In this document: positions 23,103 through 30,898 of the stretch, piece by piece
How the letters are laid out: each line of letters begins with the position of its first letter
How positions within the stretch are numbered: position 1 is the stretch's first letter
From: CAZMGT01 sp964565895
Lineage (GTDB): Bacteria; Armatimonadota; Zipacnadia; UBA1398; CAZMGT01
Assembly (NCBI GenBank): GCA_964565895.1
Contig: CAZMGT010000025.1
Coordinates: 1 to 50,616, forward strand
DNA length: 50,616 nucleotides
Direction: 5' to 3'
The notes under the pieces: model-generated
What the model was told of the DNA's origin: nothing
Databases searched by the model: none
What the model saw: the letters and a program-made list of their open reading frames with translations, nothing else
Program-made: the position numbers and the translations under genes

Positions 23103-24206
23103 GTGAGCAAGAAGCAGCGGAGCCGGGTTAGCCGGAGGGAGTTCTTGAAAACCGTTGCCGCGGGAACGGTTGCCGGGGCGGTTGCCGGAGCCATGGGCCA
23201 GGGCGCAGCCGCGCCGGTGGATACCTCGAAGATCCTAAACTACAACAAGGACATGGAGTATCGCCGGCTGGGCAAGACGGGGCTAATGGTTTCCGCGGTG
23301 TGCTTAGGCGGGCATTGGAAACGGATTGATAAACTCATCCCGGGGATATTCAAAGGCAGAGGCTGGCTTAGCGCCGACCTTAACGACCCGCGGTTTAAGA
23401 AAAACCGCTACGAGGTTGTCAGCCGATGCATCGAGGTGGGCATTAACTACGTAGATGCCTGCACGTGGCAAGAGGTAATGGCCTATGCCGAGGCACTGCG
23501 CGGCCGGCGCGAGCAGATGTACTTCGGCTTCTCCTGGTATCAGGAGGAAATGCGCAACCCCAAGTTCCGCACCTGCGAGGCCCTGTTGCGCACCCTGGAC
23601 AAGGGGCTTAAGGAAGCGAAGCTGGAGTATGTCGACGTTTGGCGCATCACGATGATCTCCCAGAGCAGCAAGCACACCGAGGCCGAGGTCGAGGAAATGA
23701 TGAAAGCCCTCGTCAAAGCGCGCGAGCAGGGCAAAGTCCGCTTTTCCGGGCTCTCCTCGCACGACCGGCCGCACATTAAGTGGATGATCGAGAAGTATCC
23801 CGACGTGGTGCAGGTGGTGTGCACGCCGTTTACGGCGAAGAGCAAGGAGCGGCCGACGGATAGCCTGTTCGACGCCGTGCGCAAGTATGACGTGGGTGTG
23901 TTTGGGATAAAGCCGTTTGCGAGCAACTCGCTGTTTAAGGGCGACAGCACGCCGGACAACCCGCATGCGAAAGAGGACGACGAGCTAGCGCGGTTGGCGA
24001 TACGGTATATTTTGGCGACGGGGGCGATTACCGCGCCGATTCCAGGGATGATTCATCCGCACCAGGTAGACAACGTGGCGTTGGCTGTTAAGGAGCGGCG
24101 GGAGCTAGATTTGGCGGAGCAGGCGAAGCTCGAGCGTGCGGCGGATGAGATGTTCGCCAAGCTGCCCCCGAACTATCAGTGGCTGAAGGATTGGGAGTGG
24201 GTCTAG
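23103..24206 (+). CDS. Tat-exported aldo/keto-reductase-fold protein, copy 2
   Basis: A GTG behind AAGGAGG starts a 367-residue protein with a Tat signal (SRREFLKTVAAGTVAGAVA). The AKR barrel begins MEYRRLGKTGLMVSAVCLGG and ends with the family's nucleotide-binding region, seen as ITAPIPGMIHPHQVDNV. The usual tetrad is Asp-Tyr-Lys-His. The Asp is kept (Asp118 in NYVDACTW), but the Tyr position reads Trp122, the Lys region reads FGFSWYQ, and the His position reads Arg181 (VDVWRITM). Normal hydride-transfer chemistry is therefore doubtful. The protein may do something else, or use different residues. It is separated by 36 bases from the cytochrome gene and by 15 from the BNR gene, so one operon is likely. 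Confidence 0.85.
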   Translation: MSKKQRSRVSRREFLKTVAAGTVAGAVAGAMGQGAAAPVDTSKILNYNKDMEYRRLGKTGLMVSAVCLGGHWKRIDKLIPGIFKGRGWLSADLNDPRFKKNRYEVVSRCIEVGINYVDACTWQEVMAYAEALRGRREQMYFGFSWYQEEMRNPKFRTCEALLRTLDKGLKEAKLEYVDVWRITMISQSSKHTEAEVEEMMKALVKAREQGKVRFSGLSSHDRPHIKWMIEKYPDVVQVVCTPFTAKSKERPTDSLFDAVRKYDVGVFGIKPFASNSLFKGDSTPDNPHAKEDDELARLAIRYILATGAITAPIPGMIHPHQVDNVALAVKERRELDLAEQAKLERAADEMFAKLPPNYQWLKDWEWV

Positions 24207-24221
24207 GCGCGGACGCAAACG

Positions 24222-25673
24222 ATGCCCAGGCCGGGGAGAACGCCGAGCGCTCCGGCAAGGCCCTGGCCGCTGGCCCTCGGGGCGCTTGCTTTTGCCCTTG
24301 GCGTGAGCTCCCTCATGCCCGCCGCAAAAGACAACGCGCCAAGCGAGGAGCCCGCGCGCTGGGGCACGGAAAAAGCCGACGGCTACCGCGGCATTTGGTA
24401 TTTCAACCAGCCCACGGGCGACGAGTATCGCTACAAGTACAGCGGCGGCTTGGGCACCTACTGCGCAAAGCACATTCCCCTAGCCGTTTACTGCCCAAAG
24501 GCAAACAAAACGTTTTTCGTCTACGGCGGAACAGCCCCGGGCGAGCGGCGGCTGTGGGAGATGGTCTCCTATTACGACCACAGCACGCACAAAGTCCCCC
24601 GGCCGACGATCCTCATGGACAAGCAAACCTCCGACGCCCACGACAACCCGGTAATCAGCGTAGACGGGCAGGGCTACATTTGGGTTTTTGCCAGCGCCCA
24701 CGGGACGGCGCGCCCGGCGTATATCTTCAAAAGCGCGCGGCCATATAGCATCGACTCGTTCGTCCTCGTGCGCAAGGACAACTTCTCCTACCCCCAGGTG
24801 CACTATTTGGGCGAGGAGGGGTTCTTTTTCTTCCAAACGCTTTACCGCGGCGGCCGGCGCCTGTTCTGGCAGACGAGCCCCGACGGGCTGCGCTGGACCG
24901 CACCGCAGGAGTTGGCGGGCATCGCCCAGGGGCACTATCAGGTAAGCGGGCACTATGGCCGCAAGGTGGGCACGGCGTTTAACTACCACCCGCAAAAAGG
25001 CGGGCTTAACTGGCGCACGAACCTCTACTATCTAGAGAGCGACGACCTGGGGAAGACATGGCACACCGCGGCGGGCGAGCGCGTTTCCCTCCCCCTGCGC
25101 GAGATACACAACCCGGCGCTGGTGCACGACTACGAGGCGGAGGGGCTGAAGGTTTATTTAAAAGACCTAAACTTCGACGCCCAGGGCCGCCCGATAATCC
25201 TCTACCTCACCAGCCGCGGCTATCAGCCCGGCCCGAAAAACGACCCCCGCACTTGGACCACCGCGCACTGGACCGGCGAACGGTGGGAGGTCTTCGGCTC
25301 CATCGTTTCCGACAACAACTACGACACCGGCTGCCTGCACGTCGAGGCCGATGGCGCGTGGCGGCTCATCGCTCCCACGCAGCCCGGGCCGCAGCGCTAT
25401 AACCCCGGCGGCGAGATGGCCATGTGGCTCAGCCGCGACGAGGGGCGCACGTGGCAGCTCGTGCGCCAGCTTACGCACAACAGCGCCTACAACCACACCT
25501 ACGCCCGCCGGCCGCAAAACGCCCACCCAGACTTTTACGCCTTCTGGGCCGACGGCGACGCGCGCCAGCCCTCGCCCTCGCGCCTGTACTTCTGCGACCG
25601 CTCCGGCGAGCATGTGTGGCGCCTGCCGGAAAAGATGCGCGGGGCATTTGCCGAGCCGGAGCCTGTTCCCTAG
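24222..25673 (+). CDS. Secreted BNR-4-type beta-propeller protein
   Basis: This 483-residue protein has an N-terminal hydrophobic signal (WPLALGALAFALGVSSL). It then shows the BNR_4 family opening (DGYRGIWYFNQPTGDE, YKYSGGLGTYCAKHIPLAVY). Asp-box-like turns of a beta-propeller follow: TSPDGLRW, ESDDLGKTW and SRDEGRTW. The family is found in polysaccharide-degradation loci, including some lyases and sialidase-like proteins, but most members are uncharacterised. Conserved aromatic and His residues around HDNPVISVDGQGYIWVF and EIHNPALVHDY may line a sugar site. It follows AKR copy 2 by 15 bases. A start further in is possible but would lose the signal peptide. Substrate unknown. Confidence 0.75.
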   Translation: MPRPGRTPSAPARPWPLALGALAFALGVSSLMPAAKDNAPSEEPARWGTEKADGYRGIWYFNQPTGDEYRYKYSGGLGTYCAKHIPLAVYCPKANKTFFVYGGTAPGERRLWEMVSYYDHSTHKVPRPTILMDKQTSDAHDNPVISVDGQGYIWVFASAHGTARPAYIFKSARPYSIDSFVLVRKDNFSYPQVHYLGEEGFFFFQTLYRGGRRLFWQTSPDGLRWTAPQELAGIAQGHYQVSGHYGRKVGTAFNYHPQKGGLNWRTNLYYLESDDLGKTWHTAAGERVSLPLREIHNPALVHDYEAEGLKVYLKDLNFDAQGRPIILYLTSRGYQPGPKNDPRTWTTAHWTGERWEVFGSIVSDNNYDTGCLHVEADGAWRLIAPTQPGPQRYNPGGEMAMWLSRDEGRTWQLVRQLTHNSAYNHTYARRPQNAHPDFYAFWADGDARQPSPSRLYFCDRSGEHVWRLPEKMRGAFAEPEPVP

Positions 25674-25679
25674 CGGAGC

Positions 25680-26462
25680 TTAGTCCACGAGCTTGCGCAA
25701 AAACTCCAGGTTATGCCGCGCGGCCGCTTGGGGGTCGTCCGTGGGCGCGGTCTCGCACACGATGTAGCCGTCGAAGTCCACCTTGCGCAGGGCCTCGAGC
25801 GCCTCGGCGTGCTTTACCACGCCCTCGCCGAGGAGCTCCGCTTCGCGCTCCTTGGTGTGCACTTGGGCGATGAGGTCGCGCAGCGCGGCGATCTCCTCCG
25901 CGGGGTTAAAGCCAAACGCCGTGGCGTTGCCGATATCGTAGTATACGCCGACATAGGCGGAGTCTACCGCGGAGACGATCTCCAGCAGCTCGTTGGCCGA
26001 GCGACCATAGCCGCGGCCGACGTTCTCCAAGGCAAGGGTTACCCCGCACTCCTCCGCGGCAACGGCGACTTGGGTTACCTGTTCGATCCACCGCCGCCGG
26101 CCCTCCTCGGGGTCCAGCCCCTCCGGCCCGGGGGTAACGGGGACGAGGATCACCCGCGCCCCTACCTCCTCGGCATAGCTGCACGCTTGCTCGGTAAGCT
26201 CGCGCGCCTTGGCCACCGTTTCCTCATCGTCCGCGGCGAAGCTAAACTTCCAGAAAAAGTGCAAGCACACGGAGGCGACCTCGACGCCTGTGCGCTGTGC
26301 GCGCTCCTGAATGGCTAGGCGGCCCTCCGGCGACCAAAGCTCGGTCTTCTCCGCATCCGGCCCCACGCCCAGCTCTACGCCGTCGAAGCCAATTGCTGCG
26401 GCAACGTCGAACAAGTCGATCCACTCTACGCGCAGCGCGCTGTCCATAATCCCAATGTTCAT
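25680..26462 (-). CDS. Sugar phosphate isomerase/epimerase-like TIM-barrel protein
   Basis: The ATG at 26462 has AAAGGAG nine bases upstream and starts at MNIGIMDSALR, the first barrel strand. The longer in-frame opening adds unrelated sequence. The 260-residue protein matches the AP-endonuclease-2 superfamily (PF01261). GFDGVELGVG, TLALENVGRG (metal Glu), VYYDIGNATAFG (Asp), AQVHTKERE (His) and YIVCETAP (Glu) form the expected metal-site set of xylose-isomerase-like enzymes. No signal peptide, so it is cytoplasmic, unlike the Tat-exported relative at 19756. It converges with the BNR gene (6 bases between stops), and its start is divergent from the DUF2953 gene. Confidence 0.82.
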   Translation of the reverse strand: MNIGIMDSALRVEWIDLFDVAAAIGFDGVELGVGPDAEKTELWSPEGRLAIQERAQRTGVEVASVCLHFFWKFSFAADDEETVAKARELTEQACSYAEEVGARVILVPVTPGPEGLDPEEGRRRWIEQVTQVAVAAEECGVTLALENVGRGYGRSANELLEIVSAVDSAYVGVYYDIGNATAFGFNPAEEIAALRDLIAQVHTKEREAELLGEGVVKHAEALEALRKVDFDGYIVCETAPTDDPQAAARHNLEFLRKLVD

Positions 26463-26632
26463 CGGCCACGACTCCTTTGTCGCTTGGCTACCTAGTTCCA
26501 AGCGTATTGTTCTGTTGTGTTGTTCACTTTCGCCTGCACAGCAAGCGCAAAAGCAAAGCCCCCGCCCCACCCGCGGACCCTCCGCAAGCCAAAGCGGGAG
26601 GGCGGGTGCGCCCCGCCGGCGAAGGGACAACT

Positions 26633-27373
26633 GTGACCTTAGCGTGGATTATAGTCGCAGCGCTTTTCGCATGCGCCATCGCGGCGGCGCTGGCCTTTCT
26701 CGCTAGCCCCCTCGCCTTGCGCTTCGCTTGGCGAAACGCCGCCGAGCGACCAAGCGCGGGGCGGGTGGAGCTGCGCCTGCCGCTTGGCGTGGCCAAGGTC
26801 TCTCTGCTTTGGGCGCGCGGGAGAACGAAGCTGCGCCTGCGCGTGCTCGGGGTAGAGGTAAGGGGTAGGGCGCGGCCGCGCGCCGCAGCCGAGGCGCGGC
26901 CGACAGAAAAGCGCCCTCGGCCCTCGGCGCGCGCGGCGCTTTCGTTTTTGCGCGAGCACCGCGCGCTTGCCCAGCGCATAGCGCGCGAAGCGGCGGGAGC
27001 AGCGGTGGAGCTCGTGCGCCACGTGCGCCTGCGCGACCTACGCGGCAAGCTGACCATCGGGCTGGAGGATCCCGCAGCGACAGGTGCGAGCTACGGCTGG
27101 GCGCAGGCGGCGCTCGGCGTTGCCCAAGCGCGGGGGGCGCCGCTTCGCTTGGCCCTTGCCCCGGACTTTTGCCAGCCGGGGATCTTCGGCCACGTCGCCG
27201 CCGAGGCTTCCCTTCCCACGTGGGCGGCGGCGAAGATCGCTGTCCTGCGCGGCGTAACAGTGTTGAGGGCGGGCGGGGCCCGCGCCGCTTTGCGCTGGTG
27301 GAGGGCCCGCAGAACAAAGCGCGGCGCGACCGCACGGAGCAAATGGGCGCGCGCTGCGCCGAGAGAGGAGTGA
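26633..27373 (+). CDS. DUF2953 (YtfI-like) membrane protein
   Basis: A GTG at 26633 behind GAAGGG gives 246 residues, beginning with one transmembrane helix (LAWIIVAALFACAIAAALAF). A longer in-frame opening at 26477 is less likely because it lacks a ribosome site and runs through the divergent promoter region. The rest is basic and matches DUF2953 loosely: VELRLPLGVAKVSLLW near the start, then LRDLRGKLTIGLEDPAATG and a C-terminal LALAPDFCQPGIFGHVAAEA. In Bacillus, ytfI (DUF2953) lies directly before ytfJ. The same order here, with the stop next to the ytfJ start, is the best evidence for the assignment. Role unknown, probably at the cell envelope. Confidence 0.7.
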   Translation: MTLAWIIVAALFACAIAAALAFLASPLALRFAWRNAAERPSAGRVELRLPLGVAKVSLLWARGRTKLRLRVLGVEVRGRARPRAAAEARPTEKRPRPSARAALSFLREHRALAQRIAREAAGAAVELVRHVRLRDLRGKLTIGLEDPAATGASYGWAQAALGVAQARGAPLRLALAPDFCQPGIFGHVAAEASLPTWAAAKIAVLRGVTVLRAGGARAALRWWRARRTKRGATARSKWARAAPREE

Positions 27374-27378
27374 ACGCC

Positions 27379-27786
27379 GTGGTTGCCGATCTCGCGGAAA
27401 AGATCGCCAACAACCTGCGCGAGTTCGCGCGCACGGAAACGGTGGTGGGCAAGCCGGTGGAGGCCGCGGGGGCGACGATCGTGCCCATCGTGCGCGTCAG
27501 CATCGGCTTCGGCGCGGGGGGCAACGAAAGCGAAGCGGGCGACAAGAGCGGTTTCGGCGGAGGAGGGGGCGGCGGGGCGCGCGTGGACCCCGTCGGGGTA
27601 ATCGTCATCCGCAAGGACGAGGTGCGCTTGCTCTCCTTCCGCCAGGGGAGCCTGGGCAAAATGGTCGACCTCGTGCCCGAGCTAATCGGGCTGTTTGCCG
27701 GGCGGCGCGAGCGCGCGCGGGAGGAAGGCGAGGAGCAAGGGGAGGCTGCGGCGAGGGTCGTCGTGGAAGAAGTAGAGGAGCAATAG
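27379..27786 (+). CDS. ytfJ: GerW/YtfJ-family protein
   Basis: The GTG at 27379 has GAGAGGAG eight bases upstream and gives 135 residues; a GTG at 27370 would add three. The family signature is clear: TVVGKPVEAAGATIVPIVRV, a glycine-rich block after SGFGGGGGGG, then VDPVGVIVIRKDEVRLLSF and MVDLVPELIG. In spore formers YtfJ/GerW is needed for proper germinant response, but the family also occurs in bacteria that do not sporulate. The C-terminus is a Glu/Arg-rich tail. It is coupled to the DUF2953 gene just upstream. No other sporulation gene is visible in the window, so a sporulation role should not be assumed. Confidence 0.85.
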   Translation: MVADLAEKIANNLREFARTETVVGKPVEAAGATIVPIVRVSIGFGAGGNESEAGDKSGFGGGGGGGARVDPVGVIVIRKDEVRLLSFRQGSLGKMVDLVPELIGLFAGRRERAREEGEEQGEAAARVVVEEVEEQ

Positions 27787-27835
27787 CTGGGGCGCTTGCT
27801 GTGCGCGGCGGGCAACTTGGGCCGCGTTGGCGTCG

Positions 27836-27874
27836 TTAGCATTTTGGCCTGTGTACTGGTATACTGGTCAGTAC
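27836..27874 (+). promoter_or_regulatory. Promoter with overlapping palindromic operator before the S41 protease gene
   Basis: TTAGCA (27836-27841) and TATACT (27860-27865) are separated by 18 bases and match sigma-70-type hexamers in 4 and 5 of 6 positions. An inverted repeat GTACTG...CAGTAC (27853-27874) spans the -10 element. ACTGGT also occurs twice as a direct repeat within it. This is where a repressor would bind. The gene starts 82 bases downstream. Confidence 0.5.
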
Positions 27875-27911
27875 GCCGGGCAGGGCAAGCGTTGATGTTT
27901 AGCGAGCGTGA

Positions 27912-27928
27912 CGCGGTTTAATACCGCG
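27912..27928 (+). other. Short inverted repeat in the leader of the S41 protease gene
   Basis: CGCGGT and ACCGCG flank TTAAT, giving a 6-base-pair stem 28 bases before the start codon. It could be a second operator or a leader hairpin. Confidence 0.3.
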
Positions 27929-27956
27929 CGTGCAAGACTAAGGCGGGTGCCTAAAC

Positions 27957-29267
27957 ATGGTCGGAGCGCGACGGGTTACCTGGGTGTTGGTCGTCGTCTC
28001 GCTGATGAGCTGGTCGTTCATCAGCGGATACTTGTTTCACAAGAAGTTTGAGACGCTAAACCCGTTCGGCGACCGCGACATCGTCCTCGCCCAGGCGGCG
28101 GCGAGCGGGGCGATCGCCGAGCGGCTGCGCAGCGAGGCGCAGGAGGACGAGCTCGGGCCGGTAGCCATTTTCTGGGAAGTGTTAAACCAGATCAAGCATC
28201 GCTACTATAAGCCCATCGAGGACGAGAAGAAGCTGGCCTATGGCGCGGCGAAGGGTCTCACCCGCGCGCTCGACGACCCCTACTCGCGGTTTATGCCCCC
28301 CGAGGAGGCGGAGAACTTCAACGTCCAGACCGACCGCGAGCTGGACGGCATCGGCGCCGAGCTAACCACGGAGTTCGACGAGGAGGGCGAGCGGCGCATC
28401 GTCATCCACCGTCCGCTGCCCAACAGCCCGGCGGCGGAGGCCGGTCTGCGCCCGGGCGACTGGATTATCGGCGTTGACGACGAGCCCACGAGCGAGATGG
28501 ACCTCACCGAGGTCGTGCGCAAAATCCGCGGCCCGCGGGGGACGAAGGTTAAGCTAACCATCTTCCGCAAGGGCGTGCCCAAGCCGTTTGAGGTGACTGT
28601 CGAGCGCAAGCACATCGAGTTCAACGTCGTCCACCACAAGGTGATCGATGGAGACATCGGCTACGCCCGCCTCGAGGCGTTTAACGACAAGAGTTTTGCC
28701 CGGCTCAACGAGGCGCTCGACGACCTGCTTAAGCAGAATATGAAGGGGTTTATCCTCGACCTGCGCGACAACACGGGCGGGCTGTTAGATTCGGCGATTA
28801 AGGTGTGCAGCTTGTTCGTCAAGTCCGGGCCGGTGGTCTACATTCAGCCGCGCGACCAAGCGCCCGGGGCGCTCGACGTCGACCCTACATGGTACCGCGG
28901 CATAGACATGCCTATTGTCGTGCTTATCAACGGGCGCACGGCAAGCGCCTCGGAGATCGTCGCCGGCTGCCTGCAGGACAACGGGATCGCCCGGCTCGTG
29001 GGCGAGAAGACCTATGGCAAGGGCCTGGTGCAAACGGTAATCACCCTGCAGGACAACTCGGCTCTTGCGCTGACCACGGCGCGCTACCTTACCCCGAAAA
29101 AGAGGGACATCGACGCCCACGGTATCGAACCCGACGTCCCCGTGCCAATGGAGCTTTCCGACGAAGACTATAAGCTGTGGACCGCGGGAACGCTCCCCCT
29201 GGAAAAGGACGTGCAGCTTCAGGCGGCGATAAAGGAGATTCGGCGGCTGCTCGATGAGCGAGGATGA
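27957..29267 (+). CDS. C-terminal processing protease, family S41
   Basis: This 436-residue protein has one N-terminal transmembrane or signal segment (TWVLVVVSLMSWSFISGYLF), so the catalytic part is extracytoplasmic. The CTP order is present: an N-terminal helical part ending DDPYSRFMPPEE, a PDZ domain (about 120-200; GIGAELTTEFDEEG, AGLRPGDWIIGVDDEP) and the S41 core. The catalytic dyad is Ser330 in INGRTASASEIVAG and Lys355 in EKTYGKGLVQ, 25 residues apart as in Tsp/CtpA. These enzymes degrade or trim envelope proteins. It begins an operon with the LysM-G5 gene, whose ATG overlaps its stop by 4 bases, supporting a cell-wall role. Confidence 0.95.
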   Translation: MVGARRVTWVLVVVSLMSWSFISGYLFHKKFETLNPFGDRDIVLAQAAASGAIAERLRSEAQEDELGPVAIFWEVLNQIKHRYYKPIEDEKKLAYGAAKGLTRALDDPYSRFMPPEEAENFNVQTDRELDGIGAELTTEFDEEGERRIVIHRPLPNSPAAEAGLRPGDWIIGVDDEPTSEMDLTEVVRKIRGPRGTKVKLTIFRKGVPKPFEVTVERKHIEFNVVHHKVIDGDIGYARLEAFNDKSFARLNEALDDLLKQNMKGFILDLRDNTGGLLDSAIKVCSLFVKSGPVVYIQPRDQAPGALDVDPTWYRGIDMPIVVLINGRTASASEIVAGCLQDNGIARLVGEKTYGKGLVQTVITLQDNSALALTTARYLTPKKRDIDAHGIEPDVPVPMELSDEDYKLWTAGTLPLEKDVQLQAAIKEIRRLLDERG

Positions 29268-30340
29268 GCGAGGAGATTAGTCCGCTCGACTTTGAGCAGT
29301 CGGCGGAGCGTCGGCTGCGCCGTGTCCGTCGGCAGCTTGCCCGTGAGCGCATCATCTTCACCCTGGTCATCGGCTTCCTCGTCGCGTGGATCGTCCTGCT
29401 TAAGATGGGCAGCGCGCGGCGGGTATGCTTTATCGTCGCGGGCGACCAGTTGCGCGTTGCCGTGGAGAGCCGCGAGGCAGCGAGCCGCGTGCTCCAGCGC
29501 CTGCGCCGCGACAAAGCGGGCGCCCTGGAGTTCGAAGGCCAGGTTAAGCTCGACCCCGAGCCGACGATCGAAATCGCCCCGCGCAACCATTCCCAAGTGC
29601 TCAGCGAGGACGAGGCCTATGCCCGCCTGGCCCAGGTCGTCAACGCCACGGCCGAGGTCACCGTGATCTATGTTAACGGCGAGCCCGTGCTCGCCGTCCC
29701 GTCAAACGCCGAGGCGCGCTCTATTTTAGAAAGCTATCGCGACAAATACGCCCGCCAGGCAAGCGAGCAGGGGTTCGTCCTCGTTCGCCCGCCGGAGTTT
29801 GTCGAAAAATATGAGCTGCGCCGCGAAAACCGCGATCCCGCGCGCGTCGTCGTCTCCAAGGAGCAGGCCATCGCTCGCCTGGAGGAGCCGCGCGTGGAGG
29901 AGAAGTGGGAGATCGTCCAGCGTGGGGACACGGTGGAGAAAATCTGCCACCGCGCGCAGATTACCCGCGAGCTGTTGCAAAAACTCAACCCCGGGGTAGA
30001 CCTAAGCAAGATCGACAGCGGCGACGAGCTGCTCGGCACGAAGCTCCTCGTGCGCCGCAAGCAGCCTTATCTTACCGTGGAATACGTCGTGCAAGAGGAG
30101 CGCGTAGAGGACCTTCCCTTTGAGAGGGAGGTGCGCGAAAGCGCGGAATTGCCGCGCGGGCAAACGCGCGTGCTCCAGCCCGGGCGCAAGGGGCGGGGGC
30201 GCGTTGTGTATACGATAACCTACCACAACGCCGAGGAGTACGACCGCCAGCGCAAGGTCGTTGAGGTTTTTCGCGAGCCGCAAAAGGAAATTATCCTCAA
30301 GGGGACGGGCGCGCAGCCTGTGCGCCGCCTGCCCCGCTAG
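29264..30340 (+). CDS. Membrane-anchored LysM-G5 cell-wall protein
   Basis: The 358-residue protein has a charged N-terminus and one membrane segment (about 31-48, FTLVIGFLVAWIVLL). An extracytoplasmic region contains a LysM domain at about 213-265 (WEIVQRGDTVEKICHRAQIT, LNPGVDLSKIDSGDELL) and a G5 domain at about 270-345 (VEYVVQEERVEDLPFER, then RVVYTITYHN). LysM binds peptidoglycan and G5 is common in wall hydrolases. Proteins of this layout often end in a peptidase M23 domain, but this one stops after G5, so it is probably a binding or adaptor protein. ATGA overlap with the S41 protease suggests the protease and this protein act together, which is inference. Confidence 0.85.
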   Translation: MSEEISPLDFEQSAERRLRRVRRQLARERIIFTLVIGFLVAWIVLLKMGSARRVCFIVAGDQLRVAVESREAASRVLQRLRRDKAGALEFEGQVKLDPEPTIEIAPRNHSQVLSEDEAYARLAQVVNATAEVTVIYVNGEPVLAVPSNAEARSILESYRDKYARQASEQGFVLVRPPEFVEKYELRRENRDPARVVVSKEQAIARLEEPRVEEKWEIVQRGDTVEKICHRAQITRELLQKLNPGVDLSKIDSGDELLGTKLLVRRKQPYLTVEYVVQEERVEDLPFEREVRESAELPRGQTRVLQPGRKGRGRVVYTITYHNAEEYDRQRKVVEVFREPQKEIILKGTGAQPVRRLPR

Positions 30341-30369
30341 CGCCGCGAAGGGGGGACGGCGAGGGAGAA

Positions 30370-30837
30370 ATGGCCAAGCACGAGGCAATTAGCCGCTCCG
30401 TTTTGTTCCTCGGCCTAAGCGACCAGGACAAAGAGCGCATCGCCCAGGTGGCCGAGGAGCTGGAGTTTGCCGACGGCGAGCTGATCTGCCGCCAGGGCGA
30501 AGAGGGCGACGCGTTGTTTTTGATCGACGAAGGCTGCGTTGAGGTGGTGATTAACGCCGAGGAGGAGGACGAGGTCGTCCTCGCCACGCTAAGCAGCGAG
30601 GCGGGCGAGGGGAGCGACTATGCCGGCGACTTTTTCGGCGAAATGTCGCTTATCGACATCGAGCCGCGCAGCGCATCGGTGCGCTCGCGCGGTTCCGCGC
30701 GCGTGGTGCGCATTAGCGCGCTGAAGTTTATGGAGACGTTCTCCAACGACCTCGGGGCGCAGCTTACGGTGATAACGAACATCGCCCGCGTGCTCTCCCG
30801 CCGCCTGCGCGAGACGACGCAAAAGTGGTGCGCCTAG
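30370..30837 (+). CDS. Cyclic-nucleotide-binding-domain protein
   Basis: This 155-residue protein is almost only a CNB (cNMP-binding) domain. VLFLGLSDQDKERIAQ leads in, ICRQGEEGDALFLIDEGCVE is the beta-roll, and GDFFGEMSLIDIEPRSASV is the phosphate-binding cassette with its Glu and Arg. A helix follows (NIARVLSRRLRETTQKW). There is no DNA-binding helix-turn-helix, unlike CRP/FNR, so it is more likely a small regulatory or partner protein than a transcription factor. A Gly/Glu-rich insertion (SSEAGEGSDYAG) precedes the cassette. It sits 29 bases after the LysM-G5 gene. Whether it binds a nucleotide cannot be decided. Confidence 0.88.
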   Translation: MAKHEAISRSVLFLGLSDQDKERIAQVAEELEFADGELICRQGEEGDALFLIDEGCVEVVINAEEEDEVVLATLSSEAGEGSDYAGDFFGEMSLIDIEPRSASVRSRGSARVVRISALKFMETFSNDLGAQLTVITNIARVLSRRLRETTQKWCA

Positions 30838-30898
30838 CGGACGAGAGGAGTGCCGCGGGCCGCGCAGAAGTAACTGACACAGGAGGGAGGGGCAAGCG

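Larger units (their letters stand above)
22224..24205 (+). repeat. Paired exact 55-base direct repeats framing the AKR copies
   Basis: The left unit at 22224-22278 equals 23151-23205; the right unit at 22379-22433 equals 24151-24205. Each match is exactly 55 bases and is bounded by a mismatch on the side away from the gap. Equal 55-base ends are what a de Bruijn assembler with k=55 leaves at the borders of a collapsed longer repeat. The real repeat is therefore probably the whole stretch 23151-24205, about 1055 bases, present twice. Confidence 0.85.

Noticed and set aside
26703..27842. A 379-codon open frame on the minus strand over the DUF2953/ytfJ pair
   Set aside because: Rich in Pro/Ala/Arg/Ser with no motif; the plus-strand pair has family motifs and conserved order.
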